The position numbers and the translations under genes are program-made. From contig URVM01000001.1 of NCBI GenBank assembly GCA_900551325.1, positions 372,001 through 436,000 on the forward strand: 64,000 nucleotides of DNA, given 5' to 3'. The notes beneath the pieces were generated by a model that saw only the letters and a program-made list of their open reading frames with translations, was not told where the DNA came from and ran no database searches. Positions 45,134 through 52,837 of the stretch are shown in pieces. This DNA is from an uncultured Eubacteriales bacterium. GTDB taxonomy: Bacteria; Bacillota; Clostridia; Lachnospirales; Cellulosilyticaceae. Numbering within the stretch: the stretch's first letter is position 1; every line of letters begins with the position of its first letter.

Positions 45134-46135
45134 TTAATTTTGTACAATACGTTTATAAATTTCCTCTACTACAGGATTTTGTTTTTCTTTTTTATAAGCT
45201 TTATCTATAAATTCTTGTGCTTTTTTACTTTCACCTAAAATAAAGTGAATATATGCTCGTTCTGCACTCACATGATAATCATTAGGACGCTTTTCTAAAT
45301 AATGTTCAAAATAAGGAAGTGCTTCATTATATTTTTGTTGAAGTCCTAAAATAAGACCTATACAATAATGAGCTAAATCATTATCACCATCAAGCTCCAC
45401 TACTTTTTTATAAAGCGCCAATGCTTCATCATACATTTTAAGGCTAAGTAAAATACTTGCCTTACATTCATACCCTAATGTTTCATTTGGCTCTTCTTGA
45501 ATAGCTTTATTAAAACATCTAATAGCTTTTGCATAAGCATCCTTTGCAAGGAATTCATCTGCTTTATAAAAATAACGCTCATAGTCCATATTAATAGAAA
45601 GAACACCATCTAGTTCTTTTTGTGTAACCACTAAATTCATCTGATCTCCAGCATAGTTATGTATATAACTTAGGAGTTTAGCACGTTCTTCTCCTTCCAT
45701 ATGATAAGCTATAGGAGCTTCTAGTCCTTCTATAATATAGCTTCTTTCTTCTACTGGAAGTAAGATAGATTCTTTACTTGGAGCTACAATACTATAAGTT
45801 CTTTCAAATCTTTCACTATCTAGAGTAAATTCTGTTATAGCTTTTGCATAAACTGTAGCTTTTTTGTACCATCCTATAACACAAGTTTCTCCTTTTCGAT
45901 TTGGTGCCAACCATACGACAAGCACATCTTCTAATTTATCATTTTGTGTATCTATTTCTACTTCATTTATTCCTTCAACCTTTTCAAAATCAATGGTTTC
46001 AAGCCCTACTCCATAACCATAGTAACATCCATTTACATTTTGAAAGTTATAACCACAAAGAGGTACTGCCTTTTCTTCATCCCCTTCTCCTACATAGTAC
46101 TTCATCCAGTCCGTCGTTACGTATAATATTTTCAT
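45134..46135 (-). CDS. TPR-repeat protein with unknown N-terminal domain
   Basis: A 333-residue protein without signal peptide. The N-terminal 170 residues begin MKILYVTTDWMKYYVGEGDE and match no family I know; the stretch VVWLAPNRKGETCVIGWYKKATVY looks like a beta-rich interaction domain. From about residue 186 there are four TPR-like units (AKAIRCFNKAIQEEPNETLG, MYDEALALYKKVVELDGDND, YNEALPYFEHYLEKRPNDYH, SKKAQEFIDKAYKKEKQNP). It is probably a cytosolic protein-interaction module. A GGAG Shine-Dalgarno precedes the ATG. It is monocistronic. Confidence 0.75.
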   Translation of the reverse strand: MKILYVTTDWMKYYVGEGDEEKAVPLCGYNFQNVNGCYYGYGVGLETIDFEKVEGINEVEIDTQNDKLEDVLVVWLAPNRKGETCVIGWYKKATVYAKAITEFTLDSERFERTYSIVAPSKESILLPVEERSYIIEGLEAPIAYHMEGEERAKLLSYIHNYAGDQMNLVVTQKELDGVLSINMDYERYFYKADEFLAKDAYAKAIRCFNKAIQEEPNETLGYECKASILLSLKMYDEALALYKKVVELDGDNDLAHYCIGLILGLQQKYNEALPYFEHYLEKRPNDYHVSAERAYIHFILGESKKAQEFIDKAYKKEKQNPVVEEIYKRIVQN

Positions 46136-46210
46136 TGTCCAATCTCCTATTAAAGCATAAATATAATAATATTAGCTTATCATATTTAGTAAAAAATGTC
46201 TAAATTTAAT

Positions 46211-46241
46211 AAAAGCCTCTACAATCATGTAGAGACTTTTT
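46211..46241 (-). terminator. Terminator of the DUF4870-like gene
   Basis: Stem CTCTAC / GTAGAG with extra flanking pairs and a T-rich tail (CTTTTATT) on the minus strand, shortly after the stop codon at 46255. Confidence 0.75.
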
Positions 46242-46254
46242 CTTTATAACTATA

Positions 46255-46638
46255 TTATTTTAATAATTGAAACTTACCTATAATAGGTAGCTCTTTAGCT
46301 TCACCTTTTACTGCATTAATAATTCCCATAATAGTAAACACAAGTACAGCTATTCCTAATAGCCAAATTATAATACCTATAATAGTAGCTATTATTCCAA
46401 ATATCCATCCAACAATTGGTACCATTGTAAATAGGCCTAAAATTGTCATTAAAATTTTACCACCTATACTTATTCCAGCCTGCACAATAAAAAGGGTTAG
46501 TCCTTGATTGGCGTGGAATTTAGCATAAGCTGATTCTTTAGCTAATAAAATAGGTACAATAACTAAAAAGCTTAAATACGCTAATATACCATATACTTTA
46601 TTTGCTTCTACGTCTTTTGGGTCAAAATTTGTTGGCAT
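46255..46638 (-). CDS. DUF4870-like small membrane protein
   Basis: A 127-residue protein with a soluble start (PTNFDPKDVEANKVYG) and three or four membrane spans. The first, ILAYLSFLVIVPILLAKE, followed by AKFHANQGLTLFIVQ, matches the DUF4870/Tic20-like pattern with its short polar turn. It may form an oligomeric channel-like protein; function unknown. GGGGGAG precedes the ATG. The 34-residue Lys-rich ORF lies 106 bases upstream in the same direction. Confidence 0.75.
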   Translation of the reverse strand: MPTNFDPKDVEANKVYGILAYLSFLVIVPILLAKESAYAKFHANQGLTLFIVQAGISIGGKILMTILGLFTMVPIVGWIFGIIATIIGIIIWLLGIAVLVFTIMGIINAVKGEAKELPIIGKFQLLK

Positions 46639-46716
46639 TTTAATCTCCCCCTTAATTATATTGTTTTAATTATAGTCTAATTATTTTAAAATATCAAACT
46701 TATTTATTTTTATGTA

Positions 46717-46742
46717 TAGAGCTATCTTTGGATAGCTCTATG
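46717..46742. repeat. Perfect 11-bp hairpin after the Lys-rich ORF
   Basis: ATAGAGCTATC and GATAGCTCTAT with a 4-base loop, next to the stop codon at 46745. The minus-strand tail is not U-rich, so terminator function is doubtful. Confidence 0.6.
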
Positions 46743-46744
46743 TC

Positions 46745-46849
46745 CTATTTTTTCTTTGGCATAATCTCTTCTGCCGCATCTAAATTGTTTTGTTTAGTTT
46801 TTTTAGTTTTAGCCTTAGCTTTTTCTTGGTTATTTTTGTTTTTTGCCAT
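46745..46849 (-). CDS. Small Lys-rich protein, 34 residues
   Basis: A short ORF MAKNKNNQEKAKAK... ending in MPKKK, with 13 lysines in 34 residues. AAAGGAG lies six bases before the ATG, which supports translation. The alternating Lys-Ala-Thr-Asn makeup is like basic, unstructured nucleic-acid-binding peptides and like some spore-associated small proteins of Clostridia, but I do not recognise the family. A hairpin follows the stop. The gene lies between eutH and the DUF4870 gene in the same orientation. Confidence 0.6.
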   Translation of the reverse strand: MAKNKNNQEKAKAKTKKTKQNNLDAAEEIMPKKK

Positions 46850-46979
46850 CTTAAACTCCTTTAATCTAAATTTTAAACATTAACATCTTTCCCAGATTAA
46901 AGAAGTTTTATACATCATTTATTTTTACATATTTTATAGTAAAAAGACATTATCACTTCAGTCTTATCTTACCCTATCC

Positions 46980-48059
46980 TTAGTTTTTAATTTTATCATA
47001 GATCATACATACTATGATAATACTTAAAACACCACCTACTATTTTTGATATAAGGAAAGGTATGACCATACTAGCTTCCATTCCACTTACAAAAGCAAGC
47101 TGTCCACCTAACATAAATCCTGCACTTATGGCAAAGGCACTAGCTATAACCTTGCCTTTCTCATTCATATGTTCTAGGTCTCCAAAAGTAAGCAAGTTAC
47201 TTGCTAATGCTCCTATCATACCTACTATAGTCGCTTCATTAACTTGTAAAAGCTTTGCTAAAGGTGCTAAAACTTTCTTTAATACCCTTTCCAAGCACCA
47301 AAGCATAGGATAGGCACCAGATAAGAATAGCCCAATTCTTATAACCACTTCGCTAGCTTCACTTAAAGGAGGCATACTTGCAGGCAAAAAGGAAATTCCA
47401 GTTATCACTTGAACACCTACAACAATAAGTCCAACTATACTTAAAATAGTTATAAACTTACTAAATCCCCCAAAGCATAGCATTACTTTCTTTGTATGCT
47501 TTAGAGTAAAGTAACATAGTAATATACTTAAAATAAATAAAGGTATACTATTTATTATTAATACTTTTACATTTACACCTTGTATAAGTCCACCTATAAA
47601 AGTGCCTATAGGTATAACTATAATTGCTACTACTAGTCCCTTTAAAAAGGAAGGTAAATCTTCTTTTTTTACCATTCCTAAGGCTACAGGAATACTAAAA
47701 CTTAGTGTGGCACCTAAGTTAGATGCCAATAGAATACCTGAAAAGCTTGCCATTTCAGGAGAATATGCTAACTGCCTTCCAAGCTGTAACCCTCCCATAT
47801 CTGTTGCTAAAAAAGTAGTTGGAATGATAGATGGATCAATACTAAATAAATTTCCTATAGGTTCTAATACAATCATTAATACATTTGCTAATAAGGGTGC
47901 TAACAAATAAATACCTATCATATTTAATGCCAAGGCCCCTATTGTCTCTATTCCTTTTTTGAACTGAGTACCTATCCCTAATTTGCTTCCTAATAAATAG
48001 TCTATACCACTTATTATAAGAAAGAAGGCTATTACTAAAAATAAAATTTTTGTCACCAT
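46980..48059 (-). CDS. EutH-family transporter (ethanolamine permease-like)
   Basis: A 359-residue integral membrane protein with about ten spans. The match to EutH rests on LGIGTQFKKGIETIGALALNMIGIYLLAPLL, PTTFLATDMGGLQLG and ALASNLLTFGDLEHMNEKGK with FMLGGQLAF. In Eut operons this protein admits ethanolamine. No microcompartment, ammonia-lyase or other eut gene is present; it is the last gene of a three-gene operon behind two LysO genes (14-base gap). The substrate may therefore differ. The Shine-Dalgarno is AAAGG and the start ATG at 48059. Confidence 0.85.
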   Translation of the reverse strand: MVTKILFLVIAFFLIISGIDYLLGSKLGIGTQFKKGIETIGALALNMIGIYLLAPLLANVLMIVLEPIGNLFSIDPSIIPTTFLATDMGGLQLGRQLAYSPEMASFSGILLASNLGATLSFSIPVALGMVKKEDLPSFLKGLVVAIIVIPIGTFIGGLIQGVNVKVLIINSIPLFILSILLCYFTLKHTKKVMLCFGGFSKFITILSIVGLIVVGVQVITGISFLPASMPPLSEASEVVIRIGLFLSGAYPMLWCLERVLKKVLAPLAKLLQVNEATIVGMIGALASNLLTFGDLEHMNEKGKVIASAFAISAGFMLGGQLAFVSGMEASMVIPFLISKIVGGVLSIIIVCMIYDKIKN

Positions 48060-48073
48060 AGATTAAACCTTTC

Positions 48074-48673
48074 TTATAAAATACGATAAAATAAATTAAT
48101 AAGAACAGGAACCATCATAGAACAGATGACTCCATTAATAACCGCCATTACTACTACTTCTTCACTTGTGTATTTAATCAGTACAGGTAAGGTTGTATCT
48201 TCGCTAGTAGCTGCTGCAGGAGCAATAGCAGTATAATAATTAAAATACTTTGCTACTAAAGGAATAAGCATAAAAGATAGCACTTCTCTAAATAAATTTG
48301 CTAAAAAAGCTATAGTCCCCATATCGGCACCTGCTAAGTCGGTTAAAAGTACACCTGATAATGTGTACCACCCAAGTCCTGAAGTAATGGCTACACTTAC
48401 ATTAAGAGGCATATTGGCTATTTTACCACATACTATTCCTCCAAGTACAGAACCTATTATAATACCTATAGGAATAAGCAAGATCTTTACGTGATGCTCT
48501 TTAATCTTATGAATAACTTGTTTATTGCCCCCAACACTTATTCCTACTGAGAACATTAATACACCTAATGCTATATCAGAAAAGTTTTCAAAAAACTGTA
48601 TGTATTCCCCATCTAATCCATACTTCCCACAAAGGACACCTAGTACTAAACTAATAATAATTCCTTTAATCAT
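48074..48673 (-). CDS. LysO family transporter, C-terminal part (split gene)
   Basis: A 199-residue membrane protein corresponding to the C-terminal domain of the lysine exporter LysO (DUF340). SVGISVGGNK near the start, SGLGWYTLSGVLLTDLAGADMGTIAFLANLFREVLSFM and APAAATSEDTTLPVLIKYT are the conserved stretches, the last with a membrane-embedded acidic pair. Its ATG overlaps the stop of the N-terminal-part gene by 8 bases (ATGATTAA), and it has its own AAGGAG. It should assemble with the 91-residue partner. Confidence 0.88.
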   Translation of the reverse strand: MIKGIIISLVLGVLCGKYGLDGEYIQFFENFSDIALGVLMFSVGISVGGNKQVIHKIKEHHVKILLIPIGIIIGSVLGGIVCGKIANMPLNVSVAITSGLGWYTLSGVLLTDLAGADMGTIAFLANLFREVLSFMLIPLVAKYFNYYTAIAPAAATSEDTTLPVLIKYTSEEVVVMAVINGVICSMMVPVLINLFYRIL

Positions 48674-48941
48674 CCTTTTTCTCCTTCATAAATAACTTAG
48701 TCAATATAAACACAAGAATTACTGATAATATAATAGGAACAATGGCAAATAATAATCCCTTTAACCCCATCCCAAATATCTTATCCATTAACCTCTCATT
48801 ACTTCCTAGGGTAATTCCCATGCAAAAAATAAGTGTAATAATACTTATCACTTGTACTTTACTATTATGCACTTGCCATTTATCAGGAAATAGATAAGTG
48901 CCTATAACTACACCCACACACATAATCAATAAAATATTCAT
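48666..48941 (-). CDS. LysO family transporter, N-terminal part (split gene)
   Basis: A 91-residue protein with three membrane spans equivalent to the N-terminal domain of LysO (VQVISIITLIFCMGITLGSNE). E. coli LysO is one chain of about 300 residues; here the two parts add up to 290. The 8-base overlap, separate Shine-Dalgarno and intact reading frames argue for a natural two-gene form and not a recent frameshift. GAGGAG precedes the ATG. It heads the operon lysO(N)-lysO(C)-eutH. Confidence 0.82.
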   Translation of the reverse strand: MNILLIMCVGVVIGTYLFPDKWQVHNSKVQVISIITLIFCMGITLGSNERLMDKIFGMGLKGLLFAIVPIILSVILVFILTKLFMKEKKDD

Positions 48942-48966
48942 TTTTTTCTCCTCTACTCATATTTAA

Positions 48967-48992
48967 AGCGTGAAGTCTATGCACTTCACGCT
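48967..48992 (-). terminator. Terminator between the HD protein and the LysO-EutH operon
   Basis: AGCGTGAAGT / ACTTCACGCT with a 6-base loop right after the stop codon at 49003; the T-tract is short (TTTAAAT). Confidence 0.7.
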
Positions 48993-49002
48993 AACCTAAG
49001 CT

Positions 49003-50235
49003 TTATTTAATAAATACTTCATAACGGTTTATAGCATCTTGTTGAGCTACCTCTCTAATATCAACTAGATGTGCATAATTGTTTTTAAGCAATCTTACAA
49101 TATTGTTAAACTGTTTGTCATCTTCTATTATTGTTTCTAGTATATTAAATACCTTCTCTTTTTCCATAGATGGCCTATAAGGTCTTTCTTCAGTTATAGC
49201 TGTAAACACATCTGCAACTTTCATAATTTTACAGCCTTCACTCATAGCGTCACCTTTAATTCCAAAAGGGTACCCTGTACCGTCTATCTTTTCATGATGA
49301 TAAGAAGCCCATTCCTTTACTTGCCCTATACCATCAATATGACTAAGTATTTGATAAGTATAATATGTATGCATTTTCATAAGACTATATTCTTCTTGTG
49401 TTAATTTTGATGGCTTTTCAATAATTTCTATAGGAACAGCCAACTTTCCTATATCATGTACATATCCAGCAAAACGCATAAGTACACAATCGTAATCATT
49501 ATATTTTAACAGCCTTGCCAGTTCACTTGCCACTGCCGCTATTCCACTAGAATGGGTAGCAGTAAATCTAGACCTAAAGTCAATGATCTGTGAAAAAAAC
49601 AAACCTAGCTGAATCATTACTTCTTCTGTCAAAACCATTTTTTTATAGTATTCACTTTTGGGTAGTAGTATAACATCATTTACAATGTCTAACCAGAAAG
49701 CCTCTATTTTGCTTAAATTTTTAAGCGCCTCTACCACTTGTGGCTTAAACATTTTCCCTGATTCATCATATATTTGTCTGGCTATATCCTCTTTTTGAAG
49801 TAATATATTCTCGTTCTTCTTAACTAAAGTATCTAACCTGTCTGCTAAATATAAGATACATCCCCCTATAGTTTCTTTATCTCTACTCATCTGATCCCAT
49901 CTAGTATGGTGATATCTAACAGATTCAGCAGCCCCTTTAAAAGGTTCAAATAAACTTAATAACCTATAACCTTTTTCAGCATGCTCACTTCCACTATCTG
50001 CTTTAAAATTAAAAACCTCTATTCTATCACCTACTGAAAGTGCACCTATATCATGCATAAGGCCTGCAAACACTATTTCATCTTGTTCTCTTAAAGATAA
50101 CCCAAGTTCCTCTGCAATCCTACTAGCAATATATGCCACTCTTCTATGATGTCCTGATAGTTGATTGTCTACTAAATCTGATATTTTCCCCACCGAGTGT
50201 GCAATATTAAAAAGAGATATATCATATACTCCCAT
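49003..50235 (-). CDS. Double HD-domain protein, C-terminal HD-GYP (c-di-GMP phosphodiesterase-like)
   Basis: A 410-residue cytosolic protein with two HD phosphohydrolase domains. The first (residues 20-165) has LSGHHRRVAYIASRIAEE, MHDIGALSV and HHTRWDQM. The second (residues 220-385) has HSSGIAAVASELA, VHDIGKLAVP and HHEKIDGTGYPFG, the HD-GYP signature, then KVADVFTAITEERPYRP. The C-terminal domain probably cleaves cyclic di-GMP or related dinucleotides. The first domain lacks the GYP motif and could be regulatory. There is no receiver or sensor domain. GGAGAAG precedes the ATG. Confidence 0.88.
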   Translation of the reverse strand: MGVYDISLFNIAHSVGKISDLVDNQLSGHHRRVAYIASRIAEELGLSLREQDEIVFAGLMHDIGALSVGDRIEVFNFKADSGSEHAEKGYRLLSLFEPFKGAAESVRYHHTRWDQMSRDKETIGGCILYLADRLDTLVKKNENILLQKEDIARQIYDESGKMFKPQVVEALKNLSKIEAFWLDIVNDVILLPKSEYYKKMVLTEEVMIQLGLFFSQIIDFRSRFTATHSSGIAAVASELARLLKYNDYDCVLMRFAGYVHDIGKLAVPIEIIEKPSKLTQEEYSLMKMHTYYTYQILSHIDGIGQVKEWASYHHEKIDGTGYPFGIKGDAMSEGCKIMKVADVFTAITEERPYRPSMEKEKVFNILETIIEDDKQFNNIVRLLKNNYAHLVDIREVAQQDAINRYEVFIK

Positions 50236-50441
50236 GTTATTCTTCTCCAGTAAATTATCTAGTGTTTTTAAGTATAATTATAATCAACAGTATATCATTT
50301 ATTATCTTTCAATAAAATACTATTAATTATAAAACTTATATTGTATTTAACATATACTTTTTTTCATTATAACATTTTATCTCTCTTTTATCTACTTATG
50401 TAACCACACATTTCAAATATGTTACAATTTATAAATTTGTA

Positions 50442-50469
50442 TTTACTTTTCTCAAAAATAGACTATACT
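50442..50469 (+). promoter_or_regulatory. Possible promoter of the 36-residue ORF
   Basis: TTTACT (50442-50447), a 16-base spacer and TATACT (50464-50469), 37 bases before the ATG at 50506. The -35 is weak. Confidence 0.35.
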
Positions 50470-50505
50470 AATAAAGTATAAAAAATAAAAAAGGAGGTAA
50501 AGAAC

Positions 50506-50616
50506 ATGATCAAATTAAGAGTTAATACAACAATTGCTACAACTACTAATAACAAAAATACATCATCACTCCCATCAGTTCTGCCTCTAAATGAAAAAGG
50601 TATGCTATCCTTTTAA
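50506..50616 (+). CDS. Small unknown protein, 36 residues
   Basis: The ORF starts MIKLRVNTTIATTTNNK and ends NEKGMLSF, rich in Thr, Asn and Ser. AGGAGG lies seven to eight bases before the ATG. A promoter-like sequence precedes and a strong intrinsic terminator follows, so this looks like a complete small transcription unit. No cysteine, leader GG or membrane span; I do not recognise it. It could be a secreted or RiPP-like precursor or a leader ORF. Confidence 0.55.
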   Translation: MIKLRVNTTIATTTNNKNTSSLPSVLPLNEKGMLSF

Positions 50617-50635
50617 CTTATTATAAGACATTTTG

Positions 50636-50661
50636 AGCGCGACTGTTGTCGCGCTTTTTTG
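50636..50661 (+). terminator. Strong intrinsic terminator
   Basis: AGCGCGAC / GTCGCGCT with a TGTT loop followed by TTTTTT on the plus strand, 20 bases after the small ORF stop codon. Confidence 0.9.
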
Positions 50662-50729
50662 CGTTCAAAAGTTAATGATTTCATTTAGAGTTTACAAACT
50701 GAGAGGGGGATTTATCGGGAGGAAGAATT

Positions 50730-50882
50730 TTGAAACTAACATTTATTTCATGGATTATTAAACGTATTAAACATACTATCAGTACACATCATATGCAAGT
50801 AGATTACAATTATAGTATACCTGAACATCAAAGACATCCTATAGATTATCAATTAATAATAGATAGACAACATTTATTCTAA
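50730..50882 (+). CDS. Small unknown protein, 50 residues, TTG start
   Basis: A frame starting with TTG at 50730 (GGGAGG five to six bases before it) encodes MKLTFISWIIKRIKHTIS and ends DRQHLF; it is His-rich in the middle (THHMQV, EHQRHP). The N terminus is weakly amphipathic. It ends just before a long hairpin. No promoter is obvious in the 70 bases after the preceding terminator. The start codon and even the gene itself are less certain than for the first small ORF. Confidence 0.4.
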   Translation: MKLTFISWIIKRIKHTISTHHMQVDYNYSIPEHQRHPIDYQLIIDRQHLF

Positions 50883-50883
50883 T

Positions 50884-50941
50884 AATAAGGGAATGTTATA
50901 AAGCTAACTCAAGTTAGAATTTATAACATTCCCTTATTTTT
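50884..50941. terminator. Bidirectional terminator overlapping the end of the UDG-like gene
   Basis: A 19-bp stem AATAAGGGAATGTTATAAA with its complement, T-rich on both strands, plus an inner CTAAC/GTTAG stem. The right arm contains the last codons of the minus-strand gene ending at 50921. Confidence 0.8.
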
Positions 50942-51661
50942 GTGAAGCTTATTTAACATTTGTTCTTTATTATTTGCAAACTGCTCATGTCTATGGGCAT
51001 TTGCTCCTGAAGGGTGTGGAAAGCCTAGTAAACATTGCTCTTCTTTTAACTGTCCCGCTTCAATTAGTTTAATCAAAACTTCTTCTACACTTTTCCCTAA
51101 AGGGATAAAAAGAGCGTCTTGTAATACTTCAATTTGAGGATAAAAGTGCACCTCCACAAACTCCATTAAACATTCATTCTTAAGTAAAGGTGGTTGATGT
51201 CCAGTATAGTTTTTTCCCTTTACAAAGGTTGCATAAGGAATTAATGATGTAGTATGCAGTAGGTCATCTCTTTTCCCAAATAATTCTGCGGAATCCTCTA
51301 ATCCATACTTTTTATGAAGTTCAAGCTCATTTAACATACCAATAATGTTTTTCCTTAGACTTCCCTCAAACCTAGCTTCTCTTTTGCAAATATAAGGTAT
51401 CTCTTTTAAAGGAATACCTTCCTCTAGACACATTCTAGCTGCTATTAGAGACTTGTTCATCTGATTGAACCCAGGCGTGATACCTATAATAAATACTTTT
51501 GCTTTAGCATTCATATATTCATTATGAGTACAATAGTACAAGCTTATATCCTTTTCCTCTTTGATTAAAAGCTCTGGTATCAAAATTTCTTCCTTTGTAT
51601 AGCTTTTCTTTACTGGCAGCGTCCCAATCACTTCTATATACTGCTCTAAAGATTTTATCAT
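50921..51661 (-). CDS. Uracil-DNA-glycosylase-fold protein
   Basis: A 246-residue protein with the two hallmark loops of the UDG superfamily: VFIIGITPGFNQM (the water-activating GxxPG loop, residues 55-67) and GFPHPSGANAHR (the HPSG minor-groove loop, residues 215-226). Between them, SLRKNIIGML and FIPLGKSVEEVL are conserved core strands. It lacks four Cys for a family 4/5 cluster, so it is closer to the MUG-like or uncharacterised subfamilies. It probably recognises damaged bases; the exact substrate is unknown. It starts 12 bases after the siroheme-like gene and should be co-transcribed. Confidence 0.65.
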   Translation of the reverse strand: MIKSLEQYIEVIGTLPVKKSYTKEEILIPELLIKEEKDISLYYCTHNEYMNAKAKVFIIGITPGFNQMNKSLIAARMCLEEGIPLKEIPYICKREARFEGSLRKNIIGMLNELELHKKYGLEDSAELFGKRDDLLHTTSLIPYATFVKGKNYTGHQPPLLKNECLMEFVEVHFYPQIEVLQDALFIPLGKSVEEVLIKLIEAGQLKEEQCLLGFPHPSGANAHRHEQFANNKEQMLNKLHKNKGML

Positions 51662-51673
51662 TATTGTTCTCCT

Positions 51674-52516
51674 TTAAGCAAAGATACTATTTTCCACTAC
51701 TTCAAGCCCTATTCTCTCAATAACCTGAGCAAAACGTTCTCCACTTTCTGCATGGTTTTCATAGAAATCTAGTACTCTTTGTGTCACTTCAAATATTTCT
51801 TCTTCCTTTATCTTCTTTTTACAAGGTGTAGCCAGCCTTGATACTCTTCCTAGTCTCCCTCCTAAGAATACTAAGAATTCCACTTCCTCACCATTTAATG
51901 CATCTACTGGACAAGCCGGTATACATTTACCACATCTTGAACATTTTTCATAGTCCAAGCTTAGTTTCCCTTCACTTAGCATAAATGCATGATCTGGACA
52001 TACTTTTACACATTTTTGACAGTGAATACATTTATCTTCTTCTAAATTAATTTTTTTTACTGCTAAAAATGCTAAATCATTGCCTTGAGCTTTTCCATAA
52101 CTATTAGGACATCCTAATACACTTATTTTAAATTTCCCAGGTAATGGGCGTGCAAAGAATTTCTCATCCATTTCTCTTGTTAATCTATTTGTATCTACTA
52201 ATCCATGCTTACAAACTGTACCTTTACATGTTAAGATAGCACGTACTGTAGGACCACCACCACCTATTTTAAGCCCTTTATCTTTACAAAAGGCTAATAC
52301 TTCATCTAAATCTTTCTCTTTTATATAAGGTATTTCTAAAGTTAAGCGACTGGTAAGGCCTAACTCTCCATTTCCATACTTACTTGCAATTTGTGATAAA
52401 TAAGTCATTTCTTCTGCTGTAAAATATCCTGCTCTACTTAAAAAACGTAATACAAAGTATCCATCTTGCTTTTGCGCGATAATACCTTTTGCTTTAAGTA
52501 CATTTAAATCTGTCAT
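51674..52516 (-). CDS. Nitrite/sulfite reductase-like ferredoxin-domain protein lacking the siroheme Cys
   Basis: A 280-residue protein with a NIR/SIR ferredoxin-like half-domain (ELGLTSRLTLEIPYI), a reductase Fe-S-siroheme domain and a 2[4Fe-4S] insert (CIHCQKCVKVCPDHAF, CSRCGKCIPACPVDAL). Canonical siroheme proteins have C-x5-C and C-x3-C; here TCKGTVC gives Cys97 and Cys102, while GCPNSYGKA has Cys136 but Tyr140 where the siroheme ligand Cys belongs. The siroheme-cluster site may thus be altered. The TGT to TAT change is read in frame with no frameshift around it. It could be a reduced redox or electron-transfer relative rather than a sulfite reductase. Confidence 0.7.
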   Translation of the reverse strand: MTDLNVLKAKGIIAQKQDGYFVLRFLSRAGYFTAEEMTYLSQIASKYGNGELGLTSRLTLEIPYIKEKDLDEVLAFCKDKGLKIGGGGPTVRAILTCKGTVCKHGLVDTNRLTREMDEKFFARPLPGKFKISVLGCPNSYGKAQGNDLAFLAVKKINLEEDKCIHCQKCVKVCPDHAFMLSEGKLSLDYEKCSRCGKCIPACPVDALNGEEVEFLVFLGGRLGRVSRLATPCKKKIKEEEIFEVTQRVLDFYENHAESGERFAQVIERIGLEVVENSIFA

Positions 52517-52722
52517 ATTATCAGGCCTTTCCTAGCAAATTTACTGTGTCCTATATTATACGCCTACTCATTTATCTTTGCAATGTTTCTCACTTTTATC
52601 TGAAGTATTTTATTCATGTAATTATTGGTAAGCTATTTATATTAAGAATATACACTAATCCATATGTTAATCTATTATTCTCCTTAATAATTAAAAGATT
52701 AATACTTCTAAATTTATAAAAT

Positions 52723-52791
52723 AAAAAATCTATAAAACTGAAGTATTACCTCTCATTAGATACAGAGTACTTTTGTTTTATAGATCTTTTT
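52723..52791 (-). terminator. Terminator of the nucleoside importer operon
   Basis: AAAAATCTATAAAAC pairs with GTTTTATAGATCTTTTT around a 45-base internal part with smaller pairings; T-rich tail on the minus strand. The rest of 52517-52837 is AT-rich with no gene seen. Confidence 0.7.
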
Positions 52792-52837
52792 ATACCCAAC
52801 TAAGCTAATATCTTAGTTAAGCTATTATTAAATTAAT

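Noticed and set aside
48666..48941. Frameshifted lysO pseudogene
   Set aside because: Both parts have their own ribosome binding site, full-length domains and a typical coupling overlap.
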